Source: Planctomycetota bacterium (GTDB lineage: Bacteria > Planctomycetota > SZUA-567 > H5-PLA8). From it: a stretch of DNA of 64,000 nucleotides. Below are positions 62,586 to 64,000 of this stretch, piece after piece. Both the position numbers and the translations under genes were made by a program. The DNA is taken from positions 310,001-374,000 of the forward strand of contig JAOSKN010000003.1 in assembly GCA_027493525.1 (NCBI GenBank), read 5' to 3'. Each line of letters starts with the position of its first letter. Position 1 is the first letter of the stretch. Below the pieces are notes generated by a model. It was not told where the DNA came from and made no database searches. It saw nothing but the letters and a program-made list of their open reading frames with translations.

Positions 62586-62613
62586 TATTGGATTTGCGAT
62601 TTTGTCCGCGGCT

Positions 62614-63441
62614 TCAACCGAGCGGGTTGGCGCGGAGGCGCTTGAGGCGTTCGACGGCGGCCAGGAGCAGGGCGGGGCGGTCGCCTTCGCGGGAGGTGGC
62701 GGCCAGGAGCGGCAAGCCATCGGCGCGCGCGGCCGTTGAAAGGCCCACGATCAGCGGGCCCCAGTCCACGTCGCCCGCGCCGAAGGGCGCTTCGCCGCCG
62801 CCGCGCCAGGCGTCGTAGACGCTGGCCAGTCCGAGGCGCGCGGCAAGCCGCGACAAGGCATCCAGCGGATCGCTCCCGCGCCCCACGAAACGCCCGGGCT
62901 GCAGATCGACTTCGAAGAGCCGGCCCGGATCGCGCGCGTCGAGGAACGCGGCCAGTTCCTCGGCCGGCTCGGCGCCGGCGGGCACGACCGGGCGGACGCC
63001 GGTGCGGGTGGAGAAGGCTTCAAGCGCGCCCAGCGCGTCGGACAGCGCCCGGCGGATCGTCTCCGCGTTGGGTTCGCCCGCGGCCGGGACGTAGCCCAAC
63101 GGGACCCAGGCGCGCGCGATGCCCAGATCCCGGGCGAGGTCGAAGCCTTCACCGATCCGCGCGAGGTTGGTGTCGAGCGTCGCCGGGTCGGCGAGCCGCC
63201 GCCCGCCCACGTCGAGCCTCAGCGCCGCCGCACGCAGTCCGCCGGCCTGAAACCGGTGGGCGAGGTCGCGGCGTCCGGTCTCGGTGAGCGCGCGCGGGTT
63301 GACCTCCGCGCCGAAGCCGTCGAGCGCGAGCGCGTCCAGGCCCCACGGCGCGATCCGCTTCAGCGCGGCGCGGACGTCGAGTTTCAACGCGTCGAGCCAG
63401 AGCCCGATGCGGAGGGGCGGCGCGTTGGTGTCGAGCAGCAT
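62614..63441 (-). CDS. Xylose-isomerase-like TIM-barrel protein
   Basis: 275 residues. Sugar phosphate isomerase/epimerase (AP-endonuclease-2 fold) pattern: PPLRIGLWLDALKLDVRAALKRIAPWGLDALALDG, LDTNLARIGEGFDLARDLGIARAWVPLG, RPVVPAGAE and a C-terminal LLAAVERLKRLRANPLG. Several of the usual metal-ligand Glu/His positions are not evident, so an enzymatic role is uncertain. Confidence 0.72.
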   Translation of the reverse strand: MLLDTNAPPLRIGLWLDALKLDVRAALKRIAPWGLDALALDGFGAEVNPRALTETGRRDLAHRFQAGGLRAAALRLDVGGRRLADPATLDTNLARIGEGFDLARDLGIARAWVPLGYVPAAGEPNAETIRRALSDALGALEAFSTRTGVRPVVPAGAEPAEELAAFLDARDPGRLFEVDLQPGRFVGRGSDPLDALSRLAARLGLASVYDAWRGGGEAPFGAGDVDWGPLIVGLSTAARADGLPLLAATSREGDRPALLLAAVERLKRLRANPLG

Positions 63442-63626
63442 GCTGAAAAGGTAAGGGCCGCGAGCCGCGCGGCAAATGGAAGCGGCCGGCGAGTTCCTTG
63501 ACCTTCTCGGGTCGCTCGGCGGCGTGGTACAGCGCGCAGACTCGCGCGAGGGCTCAAACTCCCGGCTTTCCGTTCACGCGCAAGGCCTTCCATGCGTCCC
63601 AAACTCAAGTCCGGGGAGCGTGGGAT

Positions 63627-64000
63627 ATGAGGCTGAAGTGCTGGTGCAAGTTCTTGCTGGTGCTTGGATTGTCCGCATTGGCAGACATCGCGTCGAGCGC
63701 CGAGCCTCGGGGCGTGCTGCCTCGCGGGCAGGCCCAGGAGCGCGAGATCGGGAGTTCGTATCTCATCGGCGGCTGGTGGTTCCAGTACTTGGGGCGCTCC
63801 GCCGAGCGGGCCGAGCTGTGGCTCTTCCCGCACCTCGACGCGGTCCCGGAGATCTTTACCGCGCCGAAGGATGCCGCGACCTGGCAGGGGAGCCTCGATT
63901 CGGTCTTCCACCCCGGCGAGGGGCGCTTCGCCAACCTCTTCAACGCCGCGGAGGTCCTCAACGAGCTGTACGAGCCGCGGACGCAGGCGCCGGCGCGCCG
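63627..64000 (+). CDS. Secreted protein of unknown function, truncated by window end
   Basis: ATG at 63627 with GGGGAG about 8 bases upstream. Signal peptide (LKCWCKFLLVLGLSALADIASSA), then EIGSSYLIGGWWFQYLGRSAERAELWLFPHLDAVPEIF. The frame is open for 124 codons to the window edge. Not recognised. Confidence 0.65.
   Translation, partial: MRLKCWCKFLLVLGLSALADIASSAEPRGVLPRGQAQEREIGSSYLIGGWWFQYLGRSAERAELWLFPHLDAVPEIFTAPKDAATWQGSLDSVFHPGEGRFANLFNAAEVLNELYEPRTQAPAR

Overview
High-GC DNA from a Gram-negative bacterium, most likely a member or close relative of the Planctomycetota. The reasons are an ECF sigma factor fused through a membrane helix to a large extracytoplasmic domain, a FecR/VIT/von Willebrand-A fusion behind a second ECF sigma factor, secreted squalene-cyclase-like, SUMF1-like and SGNH-like proteins, HEAT-repeat and DUF5329-like proteins, and lipid A genes (LpxL-like, LpxH-like). 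Phylum assignment is inference; there is no rRNA in the window.

Layout. 1-5.8 kb: ECF sigma factor followed by a very long FecR-VIT-vWA protein that leaves the window (minus strand). 6-8.3 kb: KtrB/KtrA potassium uptake. 8.4-19.6 kb: secreted proteins of unknown role, a lipoprotein, an LpxL-like acyltransferase, a pseudopilin-like protein and a PhyH-type dioxygenase. 19.85 kb: tRNA-Val(GAC) with a decayed tyrosine integrase facing it. 20.9-31 kb: the most unusual region. It holds an ECF sigma factor whose ectodomain is paralogous to the secreted protein encoded just downstream. That second gene is split by a complete single-transposase IS66-type element with a perfect 8-bp target duplication. 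SGNH, SUMF1-like, M20 and alpha/beta-hydrolase genes and two copies of a palindromic repeat follow. 31.5-38.8 kb: transglutaminase-vWA fusion, RNase Z-like hydrolase, small membrane proteins, secreted beta-helix protein. 39.4-44 kb: a STAND-type ATPase followed by an ATPase-Ser/Thr kinase fusion. 44-57 kb: mixed housekeeping and regulation (LpxH-like phosphatase, HEAT protein, DUF502, AraC, SixA, ParB-like, aldo/keto reductases, glycosyltransferase, creatininase family) ending in a ParDE pair. 57.4-64 kb: homoserine dehydrogenase, an ApgM-type enzyme (possibly a homoserine kinase), HisE, an AEC transporter, a TIM-barrel protein and a truncated last gene.

Three genome-scale patterns stand out. 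(1) At least five otherwise intact genes are broken by one-base changes, and the repairs agree: one A too many in A-runs or one G too few in G-runs. Base-calling error is the simplest explanation, with decay or recoding as alternatives. (2) Many gene borders carry short arrays with a 7-bp period but different sequences, some as inverted pairs in one gap. (3) There is a dispersed ~170-bp imperfect palindrome (two copies) and a triple 35-bp repeat downstream of hom.

Starts were chosen by ribosome binding site, family length and signal peptide. No database search was possible, so family names rest on visible motifs.
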